A stretch of 59,504 bases of DNA from Cyanobium sp. (GTDB lineage Bacteria > Cyanobacteriota > Cyanobacteriia > PCC-6307 > Cyanobiaceae), in the NCBI GenBank assembly GCA_014191755.1, contig BJHE01000012.1, positions 1-59,504 on the forward strand. The letters are read 5' to 3'. Of this stretch, positions 40,177-48,147 are shown piece by piece; positions within the stretch are counted from its first letter, which is position 1; every line of letters begins with the position of its first letter. The notes beneath the pieces were generated by a model that worked only from the letters and a program-made list of their open reading frames with translations, was not told where the DNA came from and did not search any database. The position numbers and the translations under genes were made by a program.

Positions 40177-41604
40177 ATGCCCCTCACAGCTAACGGATCT
40201 GGACAGATCACGGGGTCGTTCACGATCCCGGCCAACGTGCCAGTCGGCACCAAGCGCGTCACGTTCCTGGGCAACCAGGGATCCTTTGGCGCAGCGCGGT
40301 TCATCGGCGCTGGCACGATCGTCACCCGCACCCAGCGGCAGCTCACCACGATCGAGACCAGGTTCTGGGATCCGCTGGCGCAGACCTTCCGCCTTGATCA
40401 ATCCCGGCACGTCACCGGCGTCGACTTCAAGTTCACCGCGAAGGGCAGCAGCAGCAACAAGGTCTACCTGGAGATCCGGGAGACGGAGCTTGGCCTGCCG
40501 AACGCGACCACCCTGGCGGAGGGTGTGCTGCAGGGCAGCGCCATCACGGTAGGGGCCTGGAACAAGGTCAGCCTCACCCGGCCGGTCTACCTCCAGGCGG
40601 GCGTGGAGTACGCCATGGTGCTGCTCACCGATGACCCCACCCATGCAGTGGGTCTGGCAGAGCTGGGTAAGTTCGACTCGGTGGCCAATGCGTTCGTCAC
40701 CAGCCAGCCGTACACGATCGGCACGATGCTGAAGAGCAGCAATGCCTCGACCTGGACGCCGGTGCAGGAGTCGGACCTCACCTTCCGCATGTACGGGGCC
40801 AACTTCACCAGCACCAACCGCACTGTCTCCCTGGGCCCGCTTCGCAGCGGTACGGTCACGATCACAAGGAGCGGGACGACCGCGACAGCCACATGGGTCG
40901 GGGGTGCTCACCCCTTCATAACCGGACAGAAGGTGGTCCACAGCGGCGCTACGCAGAGCGAGTACAACGGCGCGGTCACGATCACCTCGACTGGAGCCAG
41001 CACCTACACGTTCACCGTGAGCGGCAGTCCGGCGACGCCCGCCACCGGCACCATCCTGGCGGCGGTGGGCGATACCACCGACCTAGTGGCGCTTGCCGGT
41101 GTGGAGCGGGTGAGCAGCGCCACCCATGTGCAGTTCGTTTTTACCAAGCCCGACGGCGGCACGATCCGAGGTGCCGACAATGCCCGCATCCAGCTGGCGG
41201 AGGACATCAACGTGCCGCTCACCCTCTCGGCGGTGCTGAGCGGCACCACGACCGAGAGCCCGCTGCTATTCGCCGGCACCCAGGCGGTGCTGGGCAACCT
41301 GGGCGAGACCGGCACTTACGTGTCCCGGGCGATTCCCTGCGCGGCCAACGCAAAGGTGAGCTGCACCTTCGAGTCGCTGCTGCCCGCGGCATCGAGCGTG
41401 ACGGTGGAGTTCCAGAAGTCGGACGGCACCTGGCAGTCCGTCAGCCAGACCAGCAGCACGGCAGTGGGCGATGGTTGGATCGAGCAGGTTTTTACGGTGG
41501 CGAGCTTCACCTCCGGCGGCAGCACCACCAGGGTGCGGCTCACCCTCACCGGCACCGCTGCGGCCCGGCCGCAGATCCGGCAGCTCCGTCTTGTGGTGAT
41601 CTGA
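40177..41604 (+). CDS. Tail fibre-associated protein (DUF4815 partner)
   Basis: 475 residues. The first half (FWDPLAQTFRLDQSRHVTGV, FKFTAKGSSSNKVYLEIRET, WNKVSLTRPVYLQAGVEYAM) is the usual companion of DUF4815 proteins. A middle Ig-like segment (GAHPFITGQKVVHSGATQSE, TFTVSGSPATPATGT) and a C-terminal carbohydrate-binding-like beta domain (VEFQKSDGTWQSVSQTSSTA) follow. Probably extends the tail fibre and contacts host glycans. Confidence 0.6.
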   Translation: MPLTANGSGQITGSFTIPANVPVGTKRVTFLGNQGSFGAARFIGAGTIVTRTQRQLTTIETRFWDPLAQTFRLDQSRHVTGVDFKFTAKGSSSNKVYLEIRETELGLPNATTLAEGVLQGSAITVGAWNKVSLTRPVYLQAGVEYAMVLLTDDPTHAVGLAELGKFDSVANAFVTSQPYTIGTMLKSSNASTWTPVQESDLTFRMYGANFTSTNRTVSLGPLRSGTVTITRSGTTATATWVGGAHPFITGQKVVHSGATQSEYNGAVTITSTGASTYTFTVSGSPATPATGTILAAVGDTTDLVALAGVERVSSATHVQFVFTKPDGGTIRGADNARIQLAEDINVPLTLSAVLSGTTTESPLLFAGTQAVLGNLGETGTYVSRAIPCAANAKVSCTFESLLPAASSVTVEFQKSDGTWQSVSQTSSTAVGDGWIEQVFTVASFTSGGSTTRVRLTLTGTAAARPQIRQLRLVVI

Positions 41605-41608
41605 TCCC

Positions 41609-42472
41609 ATGCCCATCAACGACGTCACAGCCACGCAGGGCTTCCAGAAGCCCAACGCAGCGAACCTGCTGATCGAGGACGTGGTGCGGCTGCGCGCGGC
41701 GCTCGATGCACTCGACACCGAGATCAACGCCTTGGAGCAGAGCCGGGCCCCGCTCGCCAACCCGACATTTACCGGCACCCCGGCAGCGCCGACGGCTGGG
41801 GTCAACACCAACACCCCGCAGCTGGCGACGACCGCCTTCGTGGTCGGCCAGGCGGGCACCGCCACCCCGCAGGCAGACGGGACGGCAGCGGTGGGCACCT
41901 CACTGCGGTTCGCGCGGCAGGATCACGTCCACCCGACGGACACCACCAGGGCCCCGCTGGCATCGCCGACATTTACCGGCACCCCGGCAGCGCCGACGGC
42001 TGGGGTCGACACCAACACCCCGCAGCTGGCGACGACCGCCTTCGTGGTCGGCCAGGGCTATCTGAAGGCCGCCGCTGCGGCTGGCACCTATGCGCCGCTG
42101 GCATCGCCGACATTCACCGGCAACGTCACCCTGCAAGGGGCGTCCTACAGCAGCAGCATCAGCAGCACCGCGACCGGATGGCTTGGCTTGCCGTCAGGCA
42201 GCACCGCTCAGCGTGGCTCGCCCGCTGGCCCAAGCCTCAGGTTCAACACCTCTTTCAGCCAGTTCGAGGGCTTCAACGGCACCGATTGGACTCCTCTGGG
42301 GCAGGGAGCAGCAGGCGGCGGCGGCGACCAAATCTTTCAGGAGAACGGCCAGGTTGTCACGCAGAATTACACCATCGCCAACGGCAAGAACGCTGTAAGC
42401 GCTGGCCCCATTACAGTGAACGCGGGGGTGACCGTGACCATCTCTGCCGGGTCAACGTGGGTGATCGTCTGA
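41609..42472 (+). CDS. Tail fibre with PTFTGTPAAPTA repeats
   Basis: 287 residues. The classical fibre repeat SPTFTGTPAAPTAGVDTNTP followed by QLATTAFVVGQ occurs twice (about 51-80 and 119-148), with a third partial copy (SPTFTGNVTLQG). Between them is FARQDHVHPTDTT, a frequent fibre hinge. The C-terminus FNTSFSQFEGFNGTDWTPLG is a common fibre knob start. The DNA for the two full repeats is 91 bp with one mismatch, so the fibre can gain or lose units by recombination. Confidence 0.85.
   Translation: MPINDVTATQGFQKPNAANLLIEDVVRLRAALDALDTEINALEQSRAPLANPTFTGTPAAPTAGVNTNTPQLATTAFVVGQAGTATPQADGTAAVGTSLRFARQDHVHPTDTTRAPLASPTFTGTPAAPTAGVDTNTPQLATTAFVVGQGYLKAAAAAGTYAPLASPTFTGNVTLQGASYSSSISSTATGWLGLPSGSTAQRGSPAGPSLRFNTSFSQFEGFNGTDWTPLGQGAAGGGGDQIFQENGQVVTQNYTIANGKNAVSAGPITVNAGVTVTISAGSTWVIV
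41762..42056. repeat. 91-bp tandemly arranged fibre repeat
   Basis: 41762-41852 and 41966-42056 are identical except one base (gtcaac against gtcgac). They encode the PTFTGTPAAPTA unit of the tail fibre. The low divergence between copies points to recent duplication or gene conversion. Confidence 0.85.
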
Positions 42473-42672
42473 TGGCGCTTCGACTGCAAGGCAACGGCGA
42501 GATCGCGGGCCTCGACCTGAGGTTTCAAACACCGGATGGCGTGGAGCAGTCGCGGCTGCGAGGTGAGATCCTGGAGCGCGAAGTGGTTACGGAGCTGACG
42601 GTAGAAGAGAAGCTGGCGAGAATTGGCCTTACCTTGGCGGAACTGCGCGAGGCACTGGAGGTAACACCATGA
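42472..42672 (+). CDS. Small fibre-associated protein
   Basis: 66 residues, ATG overlapping the fibre stop by 1 nt. It reads ALRLQGNGEIAGLDLRFQTP then LRGEILEREVVTELTVEEKL and ARIGLTLAELREALEVTP. The opening 'LRLxGxxxG' is shared with the next protein (TLRLNGSTSGFVELDAP), so both may use the same short beta motif to join the fibre. The C-terminal helices could be a chaperone-like tail. Confidence 0.6.
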   Translation: MALRLQGNGEIAGLDLRFQTPDGVEQSRLRGEILEREVVTELTVEEKLARIGLTLAELREALEVTP

Positions 42673-43259
42673 CCCTGCGGCTCAACGGCTCGACCAGCGG
42701 GTTCGTGGAGCTCGATGCTCCAGCCGTCGCTGACGGGCAGCGGTACCAGGTGCCGGATGATCTGGGCATTCCTGCAGGTGCGGTTCTTCCCTTTGCCGGC
42801 AACGTGGCCCCGGCTGGCTGGCTGAAAGCCAATGGCGCAGTCATCAGCAGGGCGACCTATCCGAAGCTTTGGGCTTGGGCGCAGGCTTCAGGCAACCTCG
42901 CCGCCAGCGAGGGCGCGAAGCAGGCGGGCCAGTTCGGCCCCGGCGATGGATCTTCCACGTTCAGTCTGCCCGATCTCCGTGGAGAGTTTATTCGTGGTTT
43001 GGACGACAGCCGGGGCATTGATTCTGGACGCGCAATAGGCACGGCGCAGTCTGACGGCCTCAAGAATCACACGCACAGACTTGAGCTTAATGCAACAGTA
43101 GGAAGCTCTCCCGCTTTTGACGGAGACTCTTTTTGCGGGTCAAGTGTGGACAATGCGAACGGTAATTTTAATGCGTTCCCTCCGCAAAATATTGGATCTA
43201 CCGGCGGCACCGAAACCCGTCCGCGCAACATTGCGCTGCTGTACTGCATCAAATACTGA
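42669..43259 (+). CDS. Phage tail collar domain protein
   Basis: 196 residues. The collar domain is clear: PAGAVLPFAGNVAPAGWLKA, NGAVISRATYPKLWAWAQAS, FGPGDGSSTFSLPDLRGEFI and RGLDDSRGIDSGRAIGTAQS, ending RPRNIALLYCIKY. Collar domains sit at fibre ends or links and fold as trimers. The last third has slightly lower GC than its neighbours. Overlaps the upstream gene by 4 nt. Confidence 0.9.
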   Translation: MTLRLNGSTSGFVELDAPAVADGQRYQVPDDLGIPAGAVLPFAGNVAPAGWLKANGAVISRATYPKLWAWAQASGNLAASEGAKQAGQFGPGDGSSTFSLPDLRGEFIRGLDDSRGIDSGRAIGTAQSDGLKNHTHRLELNATVGSSPAFDGDSFCGSSVDNANGNFNAFPPQNIGSTGGTETRPRNIALLYCIKY

Positions 43260-43262
43260 CTC

Positions 43263-44381
43263 ATGAGCAACCTCCGCGTCCAGCAGCTGCAGCACCCCAG
43301 CGCATCCACCCCGGCACTCACCCTGGCAAACGACGGGACTGCTGCTGCGCAACTCAGCGCCATCAACGGTGGGCCGCTGGCCGGCTTCCGCAACGCCATC
43401 ATCAACGGAAACTTCGACGTCTGGCAGCGCGGCACCAGCTTCAATACATCGGCCTTCGCCGCCGACCGCTGGCTTAATAACTACGTCGGCAGTAGCGCGG
43501 TGATGAGCCGCCAGCCCTTCACCCTGGGCCAGAGCAACGTTCCCGGTGAGCCGCGGTTTTTCAACCGCACCGTCGTCACATCCGTGGCAGGAGCCAGCAA
43601 CTACTCGCTCCTGCTGCAGTATATTGAGGGCGTGCGCACCTTCGCCGGCCAGACGGTCACCATCAGCTTCTGGGCCAAGGCTGATGCCAGCCGATCGATC
43701 GCGGTGGAGCTGATGCAGTGGTTCGGCACCGGCGGTTCACCTAGTGCCGTGGTGTCGGGGATCGGCGCGACAAAGTTCAGCCTCACCACAGCTTGGCAGC
43801 AGATCAGCCTGACGGTCACCGTCCCTTCTATCAGCGGCAAGTTGCTCGGCACAGCTGGCAACGACTACCTATCGCTCAACATCTGGTTCGACGGCGGCAG
43901 CAGCTTCAACGCCCGCAACGGCACCCTTGGCCAGCAGTCGGGCACCTTCGACATCGCGCGCGTGCAGATGGAACCCGGGGCGTTCCGCACCCCGTTCGAG
44001 CTGCGGCCATCCGGCACCGAACTGGCGCTGTGCCAGCGCTACTACGAGAAGTCCTACGACCTCGACACCATCCCCGGCACTGCCACGGATACCGGCCTGG
44101 TGGGCGGGCAGTGCATCTATTTTTTCTCGACCACTGGTTACGCGCCCCCTGCGCCAGCGGTGTCTTATCGCGTCACGAAGCGCGGCACCCCGCAGCTCAA
44201 TTTTTGGAACCGCTCGGGCACCGCCAACCAGTACAGCCAGTATTACAACGGGGTGTGGGCGAACCAGGCCACCGCGCCGTTCGTGCTCTCCAACAGCACG
44301 AACGGGTTCCTGGTCTACCCCAACGCCTACGTCGCCAGCATGCTCTTCCACTTTGCTGCTGACGCCGAGATCGCCTTCTGA
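43263..44381 (+). CDS. Receptor-binding tail protein with carbohydrate-binding-like domain
   Basis: 372 residues. After a short fibre-type start (VQQLQHPSASTPALTLANDG), the segment FRNAIINGNFDVWQRGTSFN...FAADRW begins a jelly-roll carbohydrate-binding domain common in phage tail proteins. QTVTISFWAKADASRSIAVE and DIARVQMEPGAFRTPFELRP complete it. The remainder is a C-terminal beta domain. It probably recognises host polysaccharide. Overlaps the next gene by 1 nt. Confidence 0.7.
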   Translation: MSNLRVQQLQHPSASTPALTLANDGTAAAQLSAINGGPLAGFRNAIINGNFDVWQRGTSFNTSAFAADRWLNNYVGSSAVMSRQPFTLGQSNVPGEPRFFNRTVVTSVAGASNYSLLLQYIEGVRTFAGQTVTISFWAKADASRSIAVELMQWFGTGGSPSAVVSGIGATKFSLTTAWQQISLTVTVPSISGKLLGTAGNDYLSLNIWFDGGSSFNARNGTLGQQSGTFDIARVQMEPGAFRTPFELRPSGTELALCQRYYEKSYDLDTIPGTATDTGLVGGQCIYFFSTTGYAPPAPAVSYRVTKRGTPQLNFWNRSGTANQYSQYYNGVWANQATAPFVLSNSTNGFLVYPNAYVASMLFHFAADAEIAF

Positions 44382-45166
44382 TGTCTGCTTTTTTGCACGG
44401 CATAGAGGTGCTTGATGGTGATAACGGCCGGCTGATTCGAGCATCGCGACCCCGCGTGAATGGCGTGATTGGGAGTGACACCAACTGGGTGACACTTGCA
44501 ACGACCTTCGCTGCTGATGCAGCGGTGGCTGTCGCGCCGCCCGAGCCATCAGTGCTGACATTCACAACATCTTCTATTGTCTATGTACCGAATCCCAACA
44601 TAACCAGCAATACCAGACCCTTACAGTTTAACCCGTCTGGAGGAGCGTTGAATACAGGAGCAACGCCAAATCAAAGAAATTTCATATACAAGGACTTAAC
44701 GTGTGACGATCCTTCTGTTATTTGGGTGCCTTCAGGGCAGTCCTTGTCTGCGGCTGTGAGCTTTACTAGCAGTAGCGCAGGGCTTTCCAACACTAGCCAA
44801 AGAGCACAGCGATTTGATTACTATTTTAACACGTCAACGTCATCCCAAGCCGGCCCGCCAGTCGTCTACACCTGGACAAACAGGTTTGACTTGTACTTTG
44901 GTGCTTTTTACCTTGACGGTTCTTACAGCTTTTGCGGGCCCGCAAATGTCGTCAACTTGGTCAGCGCTACGTCAACCGGAGTCGCACAGTTCACCGGAGA
45001 CGACGGAGCCTGGCTCAATAGAAACGCATTAAGCAGCAGCGCCTATAACATTACATTTGGAGCGTCCGGCAAGACTGGCACACTGCAATTCACTGCCTCT
45101 ACTGATGTGCAGGGCACGGGCAATCAGGTAAGCGGTGGGATTATCACAATCACTATAAACAACTAA
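44381..45166 (+). CDS. Adhesin-like protein carrying the sheath N-terminal segment
   Basis: 261 residues. Residues 3-32 (AFLHGIEVLDGDNGRLIRAS then RPRVNGVIG) align with residues 4-34 of the tail sheath (NFLHGVEVLQIDTGARPIQT then VRSSVVGVIG). After that the two differ completely: this protein has a Thr/Ser/Asn-rich beta region (TFTTSSIVYVPNPNITSNTR, TSSQAGPPVVYTWTNRFDLY, GKTGTLQFTASTDVQGTGNQ). GC content drops from about base 44560. In contractile tails the sheath N-terminus links subunits, so this segment could dock a decoration or receptor-binding domain to the sheath or baseplate. Confidence 0.6.
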   Translation: MSAFLHGIEVLDGDNGRLIRASRPRVNGVIGSDTNWVTLATTFAADAAVAVAPPEPSVLTFTTSSIVYVPNPNITSNTRPLQFNPSGGALNTGATPNQRNFIYKDLTCDDPSVIWVPSGQSLSAAVSFTSSSAGLSNTSQRAQRFDYYFNTSTSSQAGPPVVYTWTNRFDLYFGAFYLDGSYSFCGPANVVNLVSATSTGVAQFTGDDGAWLNRNALSSSAYNITFGASGKTGTLQFTASTDVQGTGNQVSGGIITITINN

Positions 45167-45175
45167 CGCAAAATG

Positions 45176-45181
45176 TAGAAT
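45176..45181 (+). promoter_or_regulatory. TAGAAT -10-like element in the gap before 45258
   Basis: Context aaatgTAGAATCaactg, 76 nt before the next ATG and 9 nt after the stop of the adhesin-like gene. It shares TAGAATCAAC with the element before the sheath gene (45702). The rest of this 91-nt gap holds nothing else recognisable. Confidence 0.4.
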
Positions 45182-45257
45182 CAACTGCGCTTAACGACCG
45201 TCTGCCGCTTCCGCTCCCCTAACCTGGATCCAACCTCTCTCTACCCTCGCGTGACCC

Positions 45258-45683
45258 ATGAACAAGATCGTCTACAACTCTTTCCTTGCGGACGTGTTTG
45301 CCGGTAACTGCAGCACCAGCCACACCTACAAAGGAATTTTGGTGGGCGCCGGTTACACCCAAAACCGGGCGACCCACACGAAAGCGTCTGATGTGACCTC
45401 TGAGATTTCCGGAACCGGTTACACCGCAGGTGGTAACACGGTGACTCTGAGCTTCTCCGTCAACAACACAACCAACATCGGCACACTCACAATCGGCCCC
45501 ACCACCTGGCCCAATTCCTCCCTCACCGCCAGGAAACTGGTTGTCAAGCGCGCGCGCGGGGGGCCCACCAGCGCTGACGAACTGGTGTGCTGCATCGACA
45601 ACAACATTGACGTGACGAGCTCCAACGGCACGCTCACCTTCCCAGGCGCCACCTGGACCATTCCGCTCCCAGCGCCGGTCTGA
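45258..45683 (+). CDS. Small virion-associated protein
   Basis: 141 residues. It opens NKIVYNSFLADVFAGNCSTS then GILVGAGYTQNRATHTKASD, VTSEISGTGYTAGGNTVTLS. The 'YNSFLxD...DVTxEVSGTGYTAGG' pattern is widespread in small phage proteins encoded near tails or capsids, thought to be decoration proteins. The C-terminal half is beta-rich. It lies between two TAGAAT elements and may be its own transcription unit. Confidence 0.6.
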   Translation: MNKIVYNSFLADVFAGNCSTSHTYKGILVGAGYTQNRATHTKASDVTSEISGTGYTAGGNTVTLSFSVNNTTNIGTLTIGPTTWPNSSLTARKLVVKRARGGPTSADELVCCIDNNIDVTSSNGTLTFPGATWTIPLPAPV

Positions 45684-45701
45684 TGGCCTGACGCTTCGGC
45701 C

Positions 45702-45707
45702 TAGAAT
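45702..45707 (+). promoter_or_regulatory. TAGAAT -10-like element before the sheath gene
   Basis: Context ttcggccTAGAATCaaccc, 25 nt before the sheath ATG, followed by ACAGGAGG as ribosome binding site. It is the best placed of the five copies, ahead of the genes needed in highest amount (sheath and tube). Confidence 0.5.
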
Positions 45708-45732
45708 CAACCCGACAGGAGGCTCCTCCACT

Positions 45733-47166
45733 ATGCCCACCAACTTTCTCCACGGCGTGGAGGTGCTCCAGATCGACACTGGCGCACGGCCCATCCAGAC
45801 CGTTCGATCCTCCGTGGTCGGTGTGATTGGCACCGCCCCCGATGCGGACGCCACCGCATTCCCACTCAACACTCCGGTGTTGATCGTTAGCAAGACCGAG
45901 TACGCCAGCCTCGGTGACGCCGGCACGCTGAAGCAATCCCTCGATCTGATCTACTCCCAGGCGGGGGCGGTCGTCGTGGTGATCCGCGTTACGGCTGGAG
46001 CCGGCGACGAGGCCACCATCACCAACGTGGTGGGCGGCACCAACGCTGGCACTGGCGCCTATGAAGGCGTCTACGGGTTCCTGGCATCGGAGAACGCCGT
46101 GGGCTTCGCACCCAAGGTGCTCATCGCTCCTGGCTTCAGCCATCAGCGGCACGCGAACGGCATCCTCACCATTCCCGTCACCACCCAGGGCGGGGGGTAC
46201 GTCACCGCACCGCCTGTGACCATCAGCGCCCCCGCCAGCGGCGGGGTGCAGGCCACGGCCACTGCGATCCTTGGCACCGGGGCCAATGCCGGCAAGGTGC
46301 TGAGCATTCGAATTGACAACCCCGGCACCACCTACACCGGCACCGTCACCGTCACGATCGGGGCTCCGCCTTCTGGTGGTGTCCAAGCGGTGGCCGGCAC
46401 CGCCACCAAAGGCACCGTCCGCAACAGGGTGGTTTCCGAGCTGCTCAGCATTGCTGATCGCCTCCGGGCCGTGATCATCGCTGACGGGCCCAACACCACC
46501 GACGCCGCCGCGATCCAGGCCGCCGATGACTTCGGCTCCCGCCGGGTCTACCTCGTCGATCCCTGGGTGGTCGTCGGTGGCGTCACCATGCCCGCCTCGC
46601 CCGCTGTCGCTGGCATCATCAACCGCACCGACAACGAGCTGGGCTTCTGGTGGTCCCCCTCCAACAAGGAGGTCTACGGCATCGAGGCCACCAGCCGCGC
46701 CATCGACTTCGCCCTGGGCGACGCCAACTCCCGCGCCAACCTGCTCAACGAGCAAAACGTCGCCACGATCATCCGTGAGGGCGGCTTCCGCCTCTGGGGC
46801 AACCGCACCCTCTCGATTGATCCGCTATACACCTTCCTGTCCGTGCAGCGCACGGCAGACATGATCAACGAGTCGATCCTCCGGGGGCACCTGTGGGCGG
46901 TTGATCGCTGCATCACCGCCACCTACCTCGAAGAAGTGATGGAGTCGGTGCGGCAGTACCTGCGCATTCTCAAGGCCCGCGGCGCCATCCTTGGCGGCGA
47001 CGTCTGGGTGGACCCTGAGCAGAACACCCCCACATCCATCGCCAATGGCCAGGTGGTGTTCGACTTCGAGTTTACGCCTCCCTATCCGGCCGAGCGCGTC
47101 ACGTTCCGCAGCCACCTGGTCAACACTTACGTGGTCGACCTGTTCGCTGCGCTCCCTGCCGCCTGA
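45733..47166 (+). CDS. Contractile tail sheath protein with an inserted beta domain
   Basis: 477 residues, P2 gpFI family. The start PTNFLHGVEVLQIDTGARPI, the core VSELLSIADRLRAVIIADGP, VWVDPEQNT and the end RVTFRSHLVNTYVVDLFAAL are typical. Residues about 140-228 hold an extra beta domain (VTTQGGGYVTAPPVTISAPA, GKVLSIRIDNPGTTYTGTVT, VTIGAPPSGGVQAVAG) that P2 sheath lacks; this repeat type occurs in surface proteins. It would point outward on the tail. The sheath contracts to drive the tube into the cell. Confidence 0.9.
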   Translation: MPTNFLHGVEVLQIDTGARPIQTVRSSVVGVIGTAPDADATAFPLNTPVLIVSKTEYASLGDAGTLKQSLDLIYSQAGAVVVVIRVTAGAGDEATITNVVGGTNAGTGAYEGVYGFLASENAVGFAPKVLIAPGFSHQRHANGILTIPVTTQGGGYVTAPPVTISAPASGGVQATATAILGTGANAGKVLSIRIDNPGTTYTGTVTVTIGAPPSGGVQAVAGTATKGTVRNRVVSELLSIADRLRAVIIADGPNTTDAAAIQAADDFGSRRVYLVDPWVVVGGVTMPASPAVAGIINRTDNELGFWWSPSNKEVYGIEATSRAIDFALGDANSRANLLNEQNVATIIREGGFRLWGNRTLSIDPLYTFLSVQRTADMINESILRGHLWAVDRCITATYLEEVMESVRQYLRILKARGAILGGDVWVDPEQNTPTSIANGQVVFDFEFTPPYPAERVTFRSHLVNTYVVDLFAALPAA

Positions 47167-47195
47167 TCAACACCCGCCCCACCGAGGACTGACCC

Positions 47196-47696
47196 ATGAT
47201 CCCAAGGATCCTCAAAAACTTCTCCCTGTTCGTCGACGGTCGCGGCCTCGCTGGCACCATCGACACCCTCACCCTGCCCACTCTTACCACCAAGGTCGAG
47301 GAGGTGCGCGCCGGCGGAATGGATGCCCCGATCGAGCACGACATGGGCATGGAGAAGCTGGAGGCCAGCTTCGACCTGCTGGAGTTCAACCCCGACATCA
47401 TCGCCCTCTACGGCCTTCCCGGCGCCGACAAGCAGCTGACCGCCCGTGGTGCGATGCGACGCGATGGTGAAGATGCGGTGGCCATTGTGGTCAACATGAC
47501 CGGCATGGTGAAGCAGCTGGAGCCCGGCGACTGGAAGGCTGGTGACACCACCAAGCCGAAGTTCACCGTGGGCCTTCGCTATTTCAAGTTCACCATTGGC
47601 GGCCGCGAGCTGGTCGAGGTCGACAAGGTGAACATGGTGCGGAAGATCGACGGCGTTGATCAGCTCGCTACGATCCGCCAGGCGATTGGGGTTTGA
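47196..47696 (+). CDS. Tail tube protein (P2 gpFII family)
   Basis: 166 residues. ILKNFSLFVDGRGLAGTIDT, LTLPTLTTKVEEVRAGGMDA, LEASFDLLEFNPDIIALYGL and GLRYFKFTIGGRELVEVDKV are tube signatures. It polymerises into the inner tube through which DNA passes. It follows the sheath by 29 nt with GAGG 8 nt before the ATG, and overlaps the chaperone gene by 1 nt. Normal length. Confidence 0.92.
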   Translation: MIPRILKNFSLFVDGRGLAGTIDTLTLPTLTTKVEEVRAGGMDAPIEHDMGMEKLEASFDLLEFNPDIIALYGLPGADKQLTARGAMRRDGEDAVAIVVNMTGMVKQLEPGDWKAGDTTKPKFTVGLRYFKFTIGGRELVEVDKVNMVRKIDGVDQLATIRQAIGV

Positions 47697-47977
47697 TGAT
47701 GGCAGCCAAACAGCAACGACCTGAGCCGACCGCCAAGGTGGTCTTCGACTTCCCGGAGACCATCAGCGGCGTGGAGGTGGATCACGTGATCATGCGCCGG
47801 CCCAAGGTCTGCGATCGCGTCGCCGCCTCCAAGGCCTCCAGCAACGAGGGCGAGCAGACTGTGCATCTCATCGCCAATCTCTGCGAGATCCTCTACGAAG
47901 ACGTCCTCCAGTTCGATGACGTCAACTGGGGCAAGCTGGAGGCGCAATTCGCGGCTTTCAGGGCGGCCAGGTCGTAG
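47696..47977 (+). CDS. Tail assembly chaperone E-like
   Basis: 93 residues from the ATG at 47696 (a second ATG is adjacent). It reads VVFDFPETISGVEVDHVIMR, then a helical part (DRVAASKASSNEGEQTVHLI, ANLCEILYEDVLQFDDVNWG). It occupies the position of P2 gpE between tube and tape measure. The downstream small gene (47980) is in the -1 frame, open well back into this gene, so a frameshifted longer product is possible as in P2 E/E'. Confidence 0.8.
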   Translation: MMAAKQQRPEPTAKVVFDFPETISGVEVDHVIMRRPKVCDRVAASKASSNEGEQTVHLIANLCEILYEDVLQFDDVNWGKLEAQFAAFRAARS

Positions 47978-47979
47978 CA

Positions 47980-48147
47980 GTGGACGACCTTCGCCGGGCG
48001 GTCATCATCCTGGCGAAGGCAACCGGCTGGGGCCTGGCTGAAATCCTGGATCTGGACCTGGATCACAGTCCCTTTGGCTTTTGGTCTTGGCTGCATTCGG
48101 CCGAGATGGTTGAGGATGAGATCGCGGAGGCGATGAAGCGGGCATGA
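47980..48147 (+). CDS. Tail assembly chaperone E'-like, -1 frame
   Basis: 55 residues from a GTG at 47980, two bases after the E stop. It reads LRRAVIILAKATGWGLAEIL, DLDLDHSPFGFWSWLHSAEM and ends in a helix, matching small E'-type proteins. The frame is -1 relative to E and open upstream to at least 47938. It could be made by reinitiation at the GTG or by -1 frameshifting; no canonical XXXYYYZ heptamer is seen in the overlap. Overlaps the tape measure start by 4 nt. Confidence 0.6.
   Translation: MDDLRRAVIILAKATGWGLAEILDLDLDHSPFGFWSWLHSAEMVEDEIAEAMKRA

Noticed and set aside
41762..42056. Repeats in the fibre gene considered as a CRISPR array
   Set aside because: Only two full 91-bp copies, both in frame and encoding a known fibre motif; no short repeat-spacer periodicity.
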